The notes beneath the pieces were generated by a model. That model had not been told where the DNA came from. It worked only from the letters and a program-made list of their open reading frames with translations, and searched no databases. A stretch of DNA of 23,548 nucleotides from Microbacteriaceae bacterium. GTDB taxonomy: Bacteria > Actinomycetota > Actinomycetes > Actinomycetales > Microbacteriaceae. A program made the position numbers and the translations under genes. This document shows positions 1 to 8,523 of the stretch, in pieces (position 1 is the stretch's first letter; every line of letters begins with the position of its first letter). The DNA lies in NCBI GenBank assembly GCA_012719255.1, contig JAAYAS010000085.1, forward strand, positions 1-23,548, in the 5' to 3' direction.

Positions 1-128
1 AGAGCACCCGGCTGCTGCTCGACGCCGGCGCCGACCCGGATGCGGGCGAGCCGACGGCGCGCGCGACGGCGCAGATGTTCGGCTGGGCCGAGTTCGCGCA
101 GCTGCTCGCGGAGCGCGAGCCGCGCTAA
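1..128 (+). CDS. Ankyrin-repeat protein, 3' end only
   Basis: Codons run from base 3 to a TAA at 126-128, giving the last 41 residues of a protein that begins outside the window. The visible part contains TRLLLDAGADPDAG followed by TARATAQMFGWAEFAQLLAE. This is the helix-turn-helix pattern of a terminal ankyrin repeat: LLLDAGAD is the classic second-helix-to-loop motif. Ankyrin repeats mediate protein-protein contacts, and no specific partner can be named from this fragment. The gene converges on the minus-strand gene that ends at 144, only 15 bases away. The family call rests on one repeat, so the function of the full protein is unknown. Confidence 0.7.
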   Translation, partial: STRLLLDAGADPDAGEPTARATAQMFGWAEFAQLLAEREPR

Positions 129-143
129 CGCCGCGCTCCCCCG

Positions 144-1184
144 TCACCCGCCCGAGCCGCCGGGCCGGGGCCCGGCGCCGCCGGGGCCCGGCCCGGCGTA
201 CTTCTCGCGGAGGAAGGCGAGGTGCGCCGCCGCATCGCGCTCCGCATCCCCGAGCGCATCGCGCTCGAGCTCGTCGACGCCGACCCGCATGAGCTCGACC
301 GCCTCGTCGAGATCGCGCTCGAGGCGCCGCGAGAGCGCCCGCGCCTCATCGGTGGGCAGCGCGGCGAGCGCCTCGACGCGCGCCGCGAGCCGCCGGTACT
401 CGGTGATGCGGTCGACCTGCAGCTGGACGAGCGCCGGGTAGGCGGCGTGCGCGCGGTCGATGCGGCCCGCCCGCTCGATCGTCGCGAGCCGCAGCTCGAG
501 CTCGGCCATCCGCGCGTCCGTCGCGGCCGTGGGGCCGCTCGGCGGCGGCGCCGGCGGCCGCAGCGCGCGCACGAGCTGCCCGATGAACGACTCGTCGACG
601 GGCGGCTCGAGCGGGGTGACCCGCAGCGCGCCGTCGCCGAGCGCGTCGATGCGGTACTCGCCCGCGCCGCGGCCGCCCGCCACCCGGGCGACCGTCGGCC
701 GGCCGGTGCGGAGGGTCTCGGCGACGCGCGGCACGAGTGCCCGCCCGCCGAGGCCGCGGGGGTCGAGGCCGAACGCGGCGCCGAGCGAGTCGGCGACGTC
801 GTCGAGCGCCGCGGCCCGCAGCGCGGCGCGCCGCTGCCGGCGTCGGCCGACGAGCCGGCCGACCCAGCCGCCGATGCCGGGGCCGAGCACCACCCCGCCG
901 AGCAGCGCCCACAGCGGCAGCACGGGCAGGTTCGCGAGCCAGGCCACGAGCAGCGACACCCCGAACAGCCCCGCGGCCGCGCCGATGCCGAGCGCGACGC
1001 CGGCGAGCGCGCCGACGGCGGGCATCGCGGCGATCGGCGCGACGTGCCGGCGCCAGGCGGGCGCGCCGATCGGCTCGGCGACGAGCAGCTCGGCGGCGGG
1101 GCCGCGGCGGCGCCACCGCACGAGCGCGTCCGGCGCCGCCGCATCGGCGTGCGCGGCGCGCGGGGTGCGGGCGTCGGGGTGCAT
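144..1184 (-). CDS. Unknown membrane/coiled-coil protein, paralogue 2 of a tandem pair
   Basis: This 346-residue protein starts at ATG 1184 (MHPDARTPRA). It is not a family I recognise. The N-terminal segment has a VRWRRRGPAAELLVAEPIG stretch. Two hydrophobic segments follow, at about residues 52-88 and 90-113, and then a basic RRRQRR cluster suggesting a cytoplasmic boundary. The C-terminal third (about 230-336) is charged and helical, with the core AGRIDRAHAAYPALVQLQVD and RRLAARVEALAALP, likely a coiled coil. The protein matches its upstream neighbour (1235-2269) along its whole length: the WRRRG box, the PIG-P-WR motif, the paired hydrophobic segments and the helical tail ending FLREKYA. 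The two lie 50 bases apart on one strand and probably form an operon. The ribosome site is weak (GGGAG close to the ATG). A membrane-anchored scaffold is possible but is only inference. Confidence 0.75.
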   Translation of the reverse strand: MHPDARTPRAAHADAAAPDALVRWRRRGPAAELLVAEPIGAPAWRRHVAPIAAMPAVGALAGVALGIGAAAGLFGVSLLVAWLANLPVLPLWALLGGVVLGPGIGGWVGRLVGRRRQRRAALRAAALDDVADSLGAAFGLDPRGLGGRALVPRVAETLRTGRPTVARVAGGRGAGEYRIDALGDGALRVTPLEPPVDESFIGQLVRALRPPAPPPSGPTAATDARMAELELRLATIERAGRIDRAHAAYPALVQLQVDRITEYRRLAARVEALAALPTDEARALSRRLERDLDEAVELMRVGVDELERDALGDAERDAAAHLAFLREKYAGPGPGGAGPRPGGSGG

Positions 1185-1234
1185 GCTCCCAGTCTCGCGG
1201 ATGCGGGTGCGCGCGCGCCGAGTCCCGGGCGCGC

Positions 1235-2269
1235 TCAGCTCGCGCCGCCGTCGCGCTCGCGGCGGTGGGCGTCGTCGGCCTCGGCGTACTTGTCGCGGAG
1301 GAACACGAGGTGCGCGTCGGAGTCGCGCACGCTCGCGTCGAGCACCTCCCGCTCGAGCGCGTCGGCGCCGACGCGCATGAGCTCGAGCACCTCGTCGAGG
1401 TCGGCGACAAGCTTCTCGACGGTCTCGCGCACCTCCTCGCCGGGGAGCTTCGCGAGGTGCTCGGCGCGGGCGGCGAGCCGGCGGAACTCGGTCATCCGGT
1501 CGACCTGCAGGGTCACGAGCCGCGGGTGGCTCGCGTGCCGGGCGTCGATGCGGCCGGCGGCGCGGATGCGGTCGAGCCGCTGCTCGAGCAGCAGGCGCCG
1601 CGACTCGGCCTCGGCGGTGACGGTCGCCTCGGCGCCGGTCGGCATCGACACGGCGCGGCTGAGCCGGCCGAGCAGCGAGCCGTCGTCGCCGACCTCGATC
1701 GGCGCGACGAGGACCTGCGCCTCGCCGCTCGGCTCGATCGTGAAGCGGCCGTGGCCGCGGCCGGTGAGCACGTGGGCGCGCTGCCGCTCGCCGGTGCGCA
1801 TCGCGACGGCGACCCGATCGATGAGCGCGCGGGCGCCGGCGCCGCCGAGATCGATGCCGAAGCCCTCGCCGAGCGCGTCGACGATGCCGGTGGTCGCGAG
1901 CCGGCGGGCGCGGGCGTGCTCCCGCTGCCGCAGGCCGCCGAGCCAGCCGGCGCCCGCGGCGAGCGGCACGGCGACCGCGCCGACGGCGAGCCCGACCCAG
2001 GCGGGCAGGGCCGGCAGTGCGAGCATCGTCGTCGCCCAGGGCGCCGCGTAGACGCTGCCGAGCGCGACGGCGCCGCCGGTGACGCCGCCGGCGGTGATCG
2101 CGTTCCACGTCGGGATCGACTCGGCGCCGTGCACCGACTGCCGCCACACGGGGTCGCCGATCGGCTGCGCGAAGCGCAGCTCGACCGCGCGCCCCCGGCG
2201 CCGCCACCGCACCCCGCTGTCGGGTCCGGTCGCGGCGGTGCGGGGCGGATGCCAGCTGCGCTCGTCCAT
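1235..2269 (-). CDS. Unknown membrane/coiled-coil protein, paralogue 1 of a tandem pair
   Basis: This 344-residue protein starts at ATG 2269 (MDERSWHPPR). An in-frame GTG three codons upstream (2278) is an alternative start, and neither has a strong Shine-Dalgarno site. The layout repeats that of the downstream paralogue: VRWRRRGRAVELRFAQPIG near residues 20-38, two hydrophobic stretches at about 60-85 and 88-110, a middle domain of about 110 residues, and a helical C-terminal region with AGRIDARHASHPRLVTLQVD and RRLAARAEHLAKLP ending FLRDKYAEADD. The C-terminal 105 residues of both align without gaps. The middle domain is more divergent than the ends. This is first in the likely two-gene operon, just beyond the metE terminator hairpin. 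Function is unknown: no catalytic motif is visible. Confidence 0.75.
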   Translation of the reverse strand: MDERSWHPPRTAATGPDSGVRWRRRGRAVELRFAQPIGDPVWRQSVHGAESIPTWNAITAGGVTGGAVALGSVYAAPWATTMLALPALPAWVGLAVGAVAVPLAAGAGWLGGLRQREHARARRLATTGIVDALGEGFGIDLGGAGARALIDRVAVAMRTGERQRAHVLTGRGHGRFTIEPSGEAQVLVAPIEVGDDGSLLGRLSRAVSMPTGAEATVTAEAESRRLLLEQRLDRIRAAGRIDARHASHPRLVTLQVDRMTEFRRLAARAEHLAKLPGEEVRETVEKLVADLDEVLELMRVGADALEREVLDASVRDSDAHLVFLRDKYAEADDAHRRERDGGAS

Positions 2270-2316
2270 GGCGTCCACTCTCGCATCCCGCGCCCGGACG
2301 CCGCCCGGAAACGGCG

Positions 2317-2348
2317 CGGAGGGCGAGCCCCTGCGGGCCCGCCCTCCG
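2317..2348 (-). terminator. Hairpin terminator of the metF-metE operon
   Basis: Arms CGGAGGGCG (2317-2325) and CGCCCTCCG (2340-2348) pair perfectly. Inside them a second stem GCCC/GGGC is separated by one A-C mismatch, with a CTGC tetraloop. The hairpin begins 25 bases past the metE stop on the minus strand. No T-run follows, which is common for actinobacterial hairpins. Confidence 0.6.
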
Positions 2349-2373
2349 TGCGGGGATCGGGATGCGACCGGTG

Positions 2374-4698
2374 CTACTGCGCGTCGGCCGGCAGCTGCTT
2401 GCGGGCCTCCTCGGTGGCGGCGACGAGGTTGCGCAGCGAGGCGACGGTCTCGTCGTAGCCGCGGGTCTTCAGGCCGCAGTCGGGGTTGATCCACAGGTGG
2501 CGGGCCGGGATCGACGCGTCGGCGATCTCGATGAGCTCCTGCATCTCGGCCTGCGAGGGGACGCGCGGCGAGTGGATGTCCCACACGCCCGGGCCGATGC
2601 CGCGCGGGTAGTCGTGGGCGGCGAGGTCGCCGACGACCTCCATGCGCGAGCGGGCCGCCTCGATCGAGGTGACGTCGGCGTCGAGGCCGTCGATCGCCTC
2701 GATGATCTCGCCGAACTCCGAGTAGCACAGGTGCGTGTGGATCTGCGTGCCGGGCGCCGCGACCGCGGTCGCGAGGCGGAACGAGTCGACCGACCAGCGC
2801 AGGTAGTCCTCGTGGCGCTCGCGCTCGAGGGGCAGCAGCTCGCGCAGGGCGGGCTCGTCGACCTGGATGATCTTGATGCCGGCGGCCTCGAGGTCGGCGA
2901 CCTCGTCGCGCAGCGCGAGGGCGACCTGCTGGGCGGTGTCGGCGAGCGGCTGGTCGTCGCGGACGAACGACCAGGCGAGGATCGTCACGGGGCCGGTGAG
3001 CATGCCCTTCACGTGCTTGTCGGTGAGCGACTGGGCGTACTCGGCCCACGGCACCGTCATCGGCTCGGGGCGCGAGACGTCGCCCCAGAGGATCGACGGG
3101 CGCGTGCAGCGCGAGCCGTACGACTGCACCCAGCCGTTCGAGGTGGTGGCGAAGCCCTCGAGCTGCTCGCCGAAGTACTGCACCATGTCGTTGCGCTCCG
3201 GCTCGCCGTGCACGAGCACGTCGAGGCCGAGCTCGAGCTGCAGGTCGACGACGCGCTTGATCTCGTCGCGGAGGAAGCCCTCGTAGGCGGCCTCGTCGAT
3301 CTCGCCCGAGTTGAAGGCCTTGCGGGCCTTGCGGATCTCGGCGGTCTGCGGGAACGAGCCGATCGTGGTGGTCGGCAGCGCCGGCAGGCCGAGGGTCGCG
3401 TCCTGCTCGGCGTCGCGCTCGGCGTAGGGCGCGCGGGCGAGGTCGGCGTCGGTGACGGCGGCGACGCGCTCGCGCACGGCGGGCACGCGCACGCCGTCGG
3501 CGGCGGCGCGCCGGGCGAGCACCTCGGCGGCGGCGTCGAGCTCGGCGGCGATCGCATCGCGGCCCTCGGCGAGGCCGCGGGCGAGCACGACGACCTGCGC
3601 GGCCTTCTCGTCGGCGAACGACAGCCACGAGCGCAGGCCCTCGGGCAGGGCGCCCTCGTCCTCGAGCGTGTGCGGCAGGTGGAACAGCGAGGTCGAGGTC
3701 GACGCCGACACCTCGGCGCCGGCGGCGCGCACGGCCTCGAGCTGCTCGAGCGCGGCGGCCTGGTCCTCGAGCCAGATGTTGTGGCCGTCGATGACGCCCG
3801 CGACGACGCGGGTGCCGGGGAACTCGCCCACCGAGGCGGGGATCGAGCCGTTGACGAGGTCGACGCCGACGGCCTCGACGCCGGCGCCGGCGAGCGCGCG
3901 GTAGGCGGCGTCGGGCAGGGCGGCGTACGAGGTCGCGACGAAGAGGGCGGGGCGGTCGTCGGCGGCGGCGAGGCGCTCGTAGGCGCGGCCGGCGGCCTCG
4001 GCGAGCTCGGCCGGGGTCGCGTCGAGCGTCTCGGCGACGAGCGCCGACTCGTCGAGCTGCACCCACTCGGCGCCGGCGGCGCGGAGGTCGGCGAGCAGCT
4101 CCTCGTAGACGGGGAGCACGTCGTCGAGGCGCGACAGCGGCGAGAAGCCCTCGGGCGCCTCGTCGGCGGCCTTCGCGAGGGCGAGCAGCGTCACCGGGCC
4201 GACGACGACCGGGCGGGTGGTGAAGCCCTGCTCGGCCGCCTCGCGCACCTCGGCGGCGCGGTCGCGGTTCGCGTAGTTGAAGGTGGTGGCCGGCGAGATC
4301 TCGGGGACGAGGTAGTGGTAGTTCGTGTCGAACCACTTCGTCATCTCGAGCGCCGGGTGGGCGTCGTCGCCGCGGGCGAGGGCGAACAGCGTGTCGAGGT
4401 CGACGTCGGCGCCGGCCGGCGCGAGGTCGCGGAAGCGCTCGGGCACGCCGCCGACGGCGACGAGGGTGTCGAGCACGTGGTCGTAGGTCGACGCCGCCTC
4501 CGGGATCGACGAGTCGGTGCGGCCGAGACCAGCGGCGGCGAGCGCCTCGCGCGCCGCGCGGCGCACGTCGGCGCGCACCGCGTCGAGGCCGGCGCGGTCG
4601 AGCTTGCCGCGCCAGTACGCCTCGAGGGCGCGCTTGAGCTCGCGGTGGCGGCCGATGCGCGGGTAACCGAGCACGGTGCCGAGAGGGAACGTCGTCAT
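2374..4698 (-). CDS. metE: Cobalamin-independent methionine synthase
   Basis: MetE (774 residues) transfers the methyl group of 5-methyltetrahydropteroyltri-glutamate to homocysteine, the last step of methionine synthesis, in the cytoplasm. The N-terminus carries LGYPRIGRHRELKRALEAYW, the family hallmark. The zinc/homocysteine site is intact: His656 and Cys658 in HTHLCYSEFGE, Glu680 in SIEAARSRME and Cys741 in WINPDCGLKTRGYDE. All are offset by +15 from the E. coli ligands 641, 643, 665 and 726. Length is normal for the family. The start is ATG 4698, with AAGGAG about ten bases upstream. The gene lies 89 bases behind metF on the same strand, so the methyl donor is made by the preceding gene. 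I see no cobalamin riboswitch in the gap, so control probably acts at a promoter upstream of metF. Confidence 0.97.
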   Translation of the reverse strand: MTTFPLGTVLGYPRIGRHRELKRALEAYWRGKLDRAGLDAVRADVRRAAREALAAAGLGRTDSSIPEAASTYDHVLDTLVAVGGVPERFRDLAPAGADVDLDTLFALARGDDAHPALEMTKWFDTNYHYLVPEISPATTFNYANRDRAAEVREAAEQGFTTRPVVVGPVTLLALAKAADEAPEGFSPLSRLDDVLPVYEELLADLRAAGAEWVQLDESALVAETLDATPAELAEAAGRAYERLAAADDRPALFVATSYAALPDAAYRALAGAGVEAVGVDLVNGSIPASVGEFPGTRVVAGVIDGHNIWLEDQAAALEQLEAVRAAGAEVSASTSTSLFHLPHTLEDEGALPEGLRSWLSFADEKAAQVVVLARGLAEGRDAIAAELDAAAEVLARRAAADGVRVPAVRERVAAVTDADLARAPYAERDAEQDATLGLPALPTTTIGSFPQTAEIRKARKAFNSGEIDEAAYEGFLRDEIKRVVDLQLELGLDVLVHGEPERNDMVQYFGEQLEGFATTSNGWVQSYGSRCTRPSILWGDVSRPEPMTVPWAEYAQSLTDKHVKGMLTGPVTILAWSFVRDDQPLADTAQQVALALRDEVADLEAAGIKIIQVDEPALRELLPLERERHEDYLRWSVDSFRLATAVAAPGTQIHTHLCYSEFGEIIEAIDGLDADVTSIEAARSRMEVVGDLAAHDYPRGIGPGVWDIHSPRVPSQAEMQELIEIADASIPARHLWINPDCGLKTRGYDETVASLRNLVAATEEARKQLPADAQ

Positions 4699-4787
4699 TG
4701 CAGTGGGGCTCCTTGATGAGGCGGATGGGCGAAGAGGTTCGTGGGCAGGGGGATGCGCCGGGCCGCGCGGGTGCGCGCCGGCGTCGA

Positions 4788-5720
4788 TCAGGCGACGAGT
4801 TCGGGCAGCCGGTCGACCGCGCCGACCCGCTTGAGCAGCTCGACGGGCTCGTCGACGCGGTTGTGGGTGTAGAGGTGGAGGCCCGGGGCGCCGCCCTCGA
4901 GCAGATCGAGGCTCATCGCGGTCGCGTGCGAGATGCCGAGCTCGCGACGGGCCGCATCCGAGCGGCAGGCCTCGAGCGAGCGGCGCCAGTTCTCGGGCAC
5001 CGGCTCGCTCGCGAGCTCGGCCATGCGCGTGAGGCGCGCGACCGAGGTGATCGGCATGATGCCCGGGAGGATCGGCATGCGCACGCCGCGCTCGCGGGCG
5101 CCGTCGACGAAGCGGAGGTAGTCGTCGGCCTCGAAGAAGATCTGCGTGATCGCGAGGTTCGCGCCCGCCGCCTCCTTCGCGAGGAGCGTGTCGTAGTCCT
5201 GCTCCATCGACCGCGACTGCGGGTGGCCGTTCGGGTAGACGGCGACGGCGAGCAGGCCGTCGCCGGGGTGGCGCACCCGCCAGCGGTCGCCGCCGCGGCC
5301 GAACGCCTCGAGCTCGGCGGGGGTGCGCTGCACGCGCACGACGCGGATGAGCTGGGCGAGCTCGGCGGCCGAGCGCAGGTCGCCGAGGAAGTCGTCGCCC
5401 TCGTCCATGCCCTTCGGCGGGTCGCCGCGCAGCGCGAGGAAGTCGACGATGCCGTGGTCGACGAACTCGGCGATGACTTCCGAGGCCTCGGCGAACGACG
5501 AGCCGACGCAGGTGAGGTGGGCGAGCGGGCGCGCCCGGCCGAGGTCGCGCACCATCTCGAGCACGCCGAGCGAGGCGTCGCGCGTCGAGCCGCCGGCGCC
5601 GAACGTCACCGAGATGAACTCCGGTCCGAGCGCGCCGAGCCGCCGTGCGACGTCGGGCATGCGCGCCGCCACGGCAGGGGTGCGCGGCGGGAACAGCTCG
5701 AACGAGAACGGAATGGGCAT
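4788..5720 (-). CDS. metF: Methylenetetrahydrofolate reductase
   Basis: MetF (310 residues from ATG 5720) reduces 5,10-methylenetetrahydrofolate to 5-methyltetrahydrofolate with a flavin, feeding the MetE reaction encoded just downstream. Visible family motifs are FSFELFPPRT at the N-terminus (with the catalytic Glu), SVTFGAGGSTRD, LAHLTCVG, FLALRGDPP, the AVAVYPNGHP strand, ITQIFFEADDYLRFV and PILPGIMPI. The barrel is complete to the C-terminal LYTHNRVDEPVELL. A second in-frame ATG at 5738 would add six residues (MLTFEV). I prefer 5720 because FSFELFPP then sits at the usual distance from the start and GAGG precedes it, although the spacing is short. The upstream stretch up to the prs stop holds only repeats and the likely promoter. 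Confidence 0.95.
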   Translation of the reverse strand: MPIPFSFELFPPRTPAVAARMPDVARRLGALGPEFISVTFGAGGSTRDASLGVLEMVRDLGRARPLAHLTCVGSSFAEASEVIAEFVDHGIVDFLALRGDPPKGMDEGDDFLGDLRSAAELAQLIRVVRVQRTPAELEAFGRGGDRWRVRHPGDGLLAVAVYPNGHPQSRSMEQDYDTLLAKEAAGANLAITQIFFEADDYLRFVDGARERGVRMPILPGIMPITSVARLTRMAELASEPVPENWRRSLEACRSDAARRELGISHATAMSLDLLEGGAPGLHLYTHNRVDEPVELLKRVGAVDRLPELVA

Positions 5721-5860
5721 GACCTCGAATGTAAGCATTATGCGAGGTCCCCGCCAATCCTGAGGGGCTCGATGACGCGATATGACAAGCGCATTCGAGG
5801 AGAACGCGCAATACGCCGGGGGTATCCATGCGCGGGCATGGAGCGGGGCGGGCGGTCGAT

Positions 5861-5881
5861 GCCCTTCGACGGGCTCAGGGC
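5861..5881. repeat. Small interspersed hairpin repeat, copy A
   Basis: Arms GCCCT and AGGGC pair perfectly around the 11-base loop TCGACGGGCTC, the reverse complement of GAGCCCGTCGA. Two relatives with the same loop and different stems lie at 11058-11082 and 11135-11159. The element sits between prs and metF and might also end prs transcription. Confidence 0.6.
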
Positions 5882-5882
5882 G

Positions 5883-5997
5883 CGGTTCGCCGGCGGGCTG
5901 CGCCGCGCCGTCGGCAGCGCCTTCCGGTTCGCCGGCGGGCTACGCCGCGCCGTCGGCAGCGCCTTCCGGTTCGCCGGCGGGCTACGCCGCGCCGTCG
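5883..5997. repeat. 42-bp tandem repeat (2.7 copies) overlapping the prs 3' end
   Basis: Units start at 5883, 5925 and 5967 with an exact 42-base period (CGGTTCGCCGGCGGGCTACG... then CGCGCCGTCGGCAGCGCCTT plus C). The third, partial copy contains the last prs codons (DGAA) and the TAG. The second copy carries the same TAG, and in the first the stop is changed to CAG by a single base. The period is a multiple of three. The array looks like expansion from the prs gene end outward. Confidence 0.85.
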
Positions 5998-6962
5998 AAC
6001 ATGCTCGTCACCGAGCCGTCCTCGAAGACCTCGTGGATGGCGCGGGCGATGAGCGGGGCGATCGGCAGCACGGTGAGCGTCGGGAAGCGCTTGTGCTCGG
6101 GCAGCGGCAGGGTGTCGGTGACGACGACCTCGTCGATGCAGTCGTGCGAGAGGCGCTCGACGGCGGGGCCCGAGAACACCGCGTGCGTCGCGGCGACGAC
6201 GACCTTCGCGGCGCCGTAGTCCTTGAGCGCCTGCGCGGCCTTGAGGATCGTGCCGCCGGTGTCGATGAGGTCGTCGACCATGAGGCAGGTGCGGCCCTCG
6301 ACGTTGCCGACGATCTCGTGCACCGTCACCTCGTTCGCGACCGAGGGGTCGCGGCGCTTGTGGATGATCGCGAGCGGCGCGCCGAGCTGGTCGGACCAGC
6401 GGTCGGCGACCCGCACGCGGCCCATGTCGGGCGACACGACCGTGAGATTCGGGTCGTCGCCGACCTTCGCCTTGAAGTAGTCCATGAGCACCGGCATCGC
6501 GAACAGGTGGTCGACGGGGCCGTCGAAGAAGCCCTGGATCTGCGAGGCGTGGAGGTCGACCGACATGATGCGGTCGGCGCCGGCCGTCTTGAACAGGTCG
6601 GCGATGAGGCGCGCCGAGATCGGCTCGCGGCCGCGACCCTTCTTGTCCTGCCGCGAGTAGGGGTAGCAGGGGGCGACCACGGTGATGCGCTTCGCCGACG
6701 CGCGCTTCAGCGCGTCGACCATGATCAGCTGCTCCATGATCCACTCGTTGATCGGCTCCGAGTGCGACTGGATGACGAACGCGTCCGCGCCGCGCACCGA
6801 CTCGCCGTAGCGCGCGTAGATCTCGCCGTTCGCGAAGGTGCGGGTCTCGGTCTCGAGCAGCTCGGTGCCGAGCTCGTCGGCGATCTCCTGCGCCAGCTGC
6901 GGGTGCGCACGCCCCGAGATGACCACGAGACGCTTCTCACCAGGATGCAGGATGCCGGACAC
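5982..6962 (-). CDS. prs: Ribose-phosphate pyrophosphokinase (PRPP synthase)
   Basis: Prs (326 residues) makes 5-phosphoribosyl-1-pyrophosphate from ribose 5-phosphate and ATP, the precursor for purines, pyrimidines, histidine, tryptophan and NAD. Motifs present are TRTFANGEIYARYGESVRGAD, the catalytic loop YPYSRQDKKGRGREPISARL, the metal/ATP segment MSVDLHASQIQGFFDGPVDH, and the PRPP loop VDDLIDTGGTI. The start is GTG at 6962 with AGAAGG about nine bases upstream. The gene follows glmU by 47 bases on the same strand, the common bacterial glmU-prs arrangement. Its last codons and TAG lie inside the 42-bp tandem repeat, so the final residues (FDGAA) are set by repeat sequence. Core enzyme motifs are unaffected. 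Confidence 0.97.
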   Translation of the reverse strand: MSGILHPGEKRLVVISGRAHPQLAQEIADELGTELLETETRTFANGEIYARYGESVRGADAFVIQSHSEPINEWIMEQLIMVDALKRASAKRITVVAPCYPYSRQDKKGRGREPISARLIADLFKTAGADRIMSVDLHASQIQGFFDGPVDHLFAMPVLMDYFKAKVGDDPNLTVVSPDMGRVRVADRWSDQLGAPLAIIHKRRDPSVANEVTVHEIVGNVEGRTCLMVDDLIDTGGTILKAAQALKDYGAAKVVVAATHAVFSGPAVERLSHDCIDEVVVTDTLPLPEHKRFPTLTVLPIAPLIARAIHEVFEDGSVTSMFDGAA

Positions 6963-7009
6963 GAAATACCGCCTTCTGTGCTGATCGGCTCGGGATTGCA
7001 GGACTCAGG

Positions 7010-8470
7010 CTACTCCGATTCAGCGGCCGTGGCATCCTCGGGCGCGTCGCCGCGCGCCTTCGCCGCCGCCTCGGCCGCGGCGGTGCCCGCGCGGTGCCGC
7101 TCGACCCAGCCGGCGAGGTTGCGCTGCGGCGAGGCGTTGAGCGCGAGCGCCCCCGCCGGCACGTCCTTGCGGATCGTCGTGCCGGCGCCCGAGTAGGCGC
7201 CGTCGCCGACGGTCACCGGCGCGACGAACACGTTGTCGGAGCCGATCTTCACGTCGGCGCCGACGACGGTGCGGTGCTTCTGCACGCCGTCGTAGTTCGC
7301 GGTGATCGCGCCGGCGCCGATGTTCGAGCGCGGGCCGATCTCCGCATCCCCGATGTACGAGAGGTGCGGCACCTTCGCGCCCTCGGCGAGCTGCGCGTTC
7401 TTCGTCTCGACGAACGTGCCGACCTTCGCGCCGGGCCCGATCACCGAGTTCGGGCGGAGGTAGCTCCACGGGCCGACGGTCGCGTTCGGGCCGATCACCG
7501 AGAGGGTCGCGTCGGTGCGCTTCACGACGGCGTTCTCGCCGACCTCGCAGTCGACGAGGGTCGTGTCGGGGCCGATCACGGCGCCCTCGGCGACGCTCGT
7601 CGCGCCGCGCAGCTGCGTGCCCGGCTGGATCTCGACGTCGGTGCCGATCGTCACGTTGCGCTCGATGATCGTCGTGTCGGGGTCGACGATCGTCACGCCG
7701 TCGCGCATCCAGCGCTCGAGGATGCGGCGGTTGTACTCGCGGGCCGTCGCGCCGAGCTGCGCGCGGTCGTTGATGCCCTGCACGAGCCAGTTGTCGGTGA
7801 TCGCGATCGCGGCGATGCGGCCGCCGTCGGCCTTGATGATGCTCGCCGCGTCGGTGAGGTACTTCTCGCCCTGCGCGTTCTGCATCCCGATCTTCGCGAG
7901 CGCCTCGCGGGCCGCGCGCGCGGTGAACGCGTAGACGCCCGAGTTGATCTCGGTGACGCGGCGCTGCTCGTCGGTGCAGTCCTTGTGCTCGACGATCGAC
8001 TCGAACGCGCCGTCGCGGCCGCGGATCACCCGGCCGAAGCCGGTCGGGTCGTCGTAGAACGCGCTGAGCAGCGTGAGGTCGTCGCGCTCGCCGCGGTGCG
8101 CCTCGACGAGCCGGCCGACGGTCACCGAGTCGAGCAGCGGCACATCGCCCGAGAGCACGACGACGTCGCCGTCGAAGTCGGCGGGCAGCGCCTCGAGGCC
8201 GATCTCGAGCGCGCGGCCGGTGCCGGGCACCTCGTCCTGGTCGGCGATGATCGTGCCCGGCGCGAGGTCGAGGATCGCCCGCACCACCGCATCCCGCTCG
8301 TGGCGCACCACGGCGACGGTGTGCCGCGCGCCGAGCTCGGCGGCGGTGTGCAGCACGTGCCCGATCAGCGGCACCCCGCCGAGGCGGTGCAGCACCTTCG
8401 GCGTCTTCGACTTCATGCGCGTGCCCTTGCCGGCGGCGAGGATGACGACGGCGAGCTCGGATGCGGTCAC
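7010..8470 (-). CDS. glmU: Bifunctional UDP-GlcNAc pyrophosphorylase / GlcN-1-P acetyltransferase
   Basis: GlmU (486 residues) acetylates glucosamine-1-phosphate and couples it to UTP, giving UDP-GlcNAc for peptidoglycan and other cell-wall polymers. The N-terminal uridyltransferase domain shows VVILAAGKGTRMKSKTPKVL, then GDVPLLD and the ITEINSGVYAF region (here VTEINSGVYAF). The C-terminal left-handed beta-helix has hexapeptide repeats from about residue 260 (VTIVDPDTTIIERNVTIGTD onward), followed by acetyltransferase motifs SYIGDAEIG, GAGAITANYDG and KIGSDNVFVAPV. The start is GTG 8470, preceded by AGGAGG (8478-8483) at good spacing. The last 30 residues are an Ala/Glu-rich tail. The gene lies 53 bases downstream of tRNA-Gln on the same strand and may share its transcript. 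Confidence 0.97.
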   Translation of the reverse strand: MTASELAVVILAAGKGTRMKSKTPKVLHRLGGVPLIGHVLHTAAELGARHTVAVVRHERDAVVRAILDLAPGTIIADQDEVPGTGRALEIGLEALPADFDGDVVVLSGDVPLLDSVTVGRLVEAHRGERDDLTLLSAFYDDPTGFGRVIRGRDGAFESIVEHKDCTDEQRRVTEINSGVYAFTARAAREALAKIGMQNAQGEKYLTDAASIIKADGGRIAAIAITDNWLVQGINDRAQLGATAREYNRRILERWMRDGVTIVDPDTTIIERNVTIGTDVEIQPGTQLRGATSVAEGAVIGPDTTLVDCEVGENAVVKRTDATLSVIGPNATVGPWSYLRPNSVIGPGAKVGTFVETKNAQLAEGAKVPHLSYIGDAEIGPRSNIGAGAITANYDGVQKHRTVVGADVKIGSDNVFVAPVTVGDGAYSGAGTTIRKDVPAGALALNASPQRNLAGWVERHRAGTAAAEAAAKARGDAPEDATAAESE

Positions 8471-8523
8471 TTGGGTTCCTCCTGGATGCGGGGATCTCGG
8501 ATGCGCCGGCGCCGGGCCGACTG

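Noticed and set aside
2362..4716. A 784-codon plus-strand frame opposite metE
   Set aside because: It is a GC-rich antisense frame with Arg/Leu/Val/Glu/Ala low complexity and no known motif. metE on the other strand has all its catalytic residues.
4699..4787. Cobalamin or SAM riboswitch before metE
   Set aside because: The gap is only 89 bases and lacks the B12-box or SAM-box sequences. The 250 bases before metF also show no such fold, only repeats.
5782..6219. Plus-strand reading frames through the 42-bp repeat
   Set aside because: The frames stay open only because the repeat is a multiple of three, and they then run antisense through prs. There is no ribosome site or family match.
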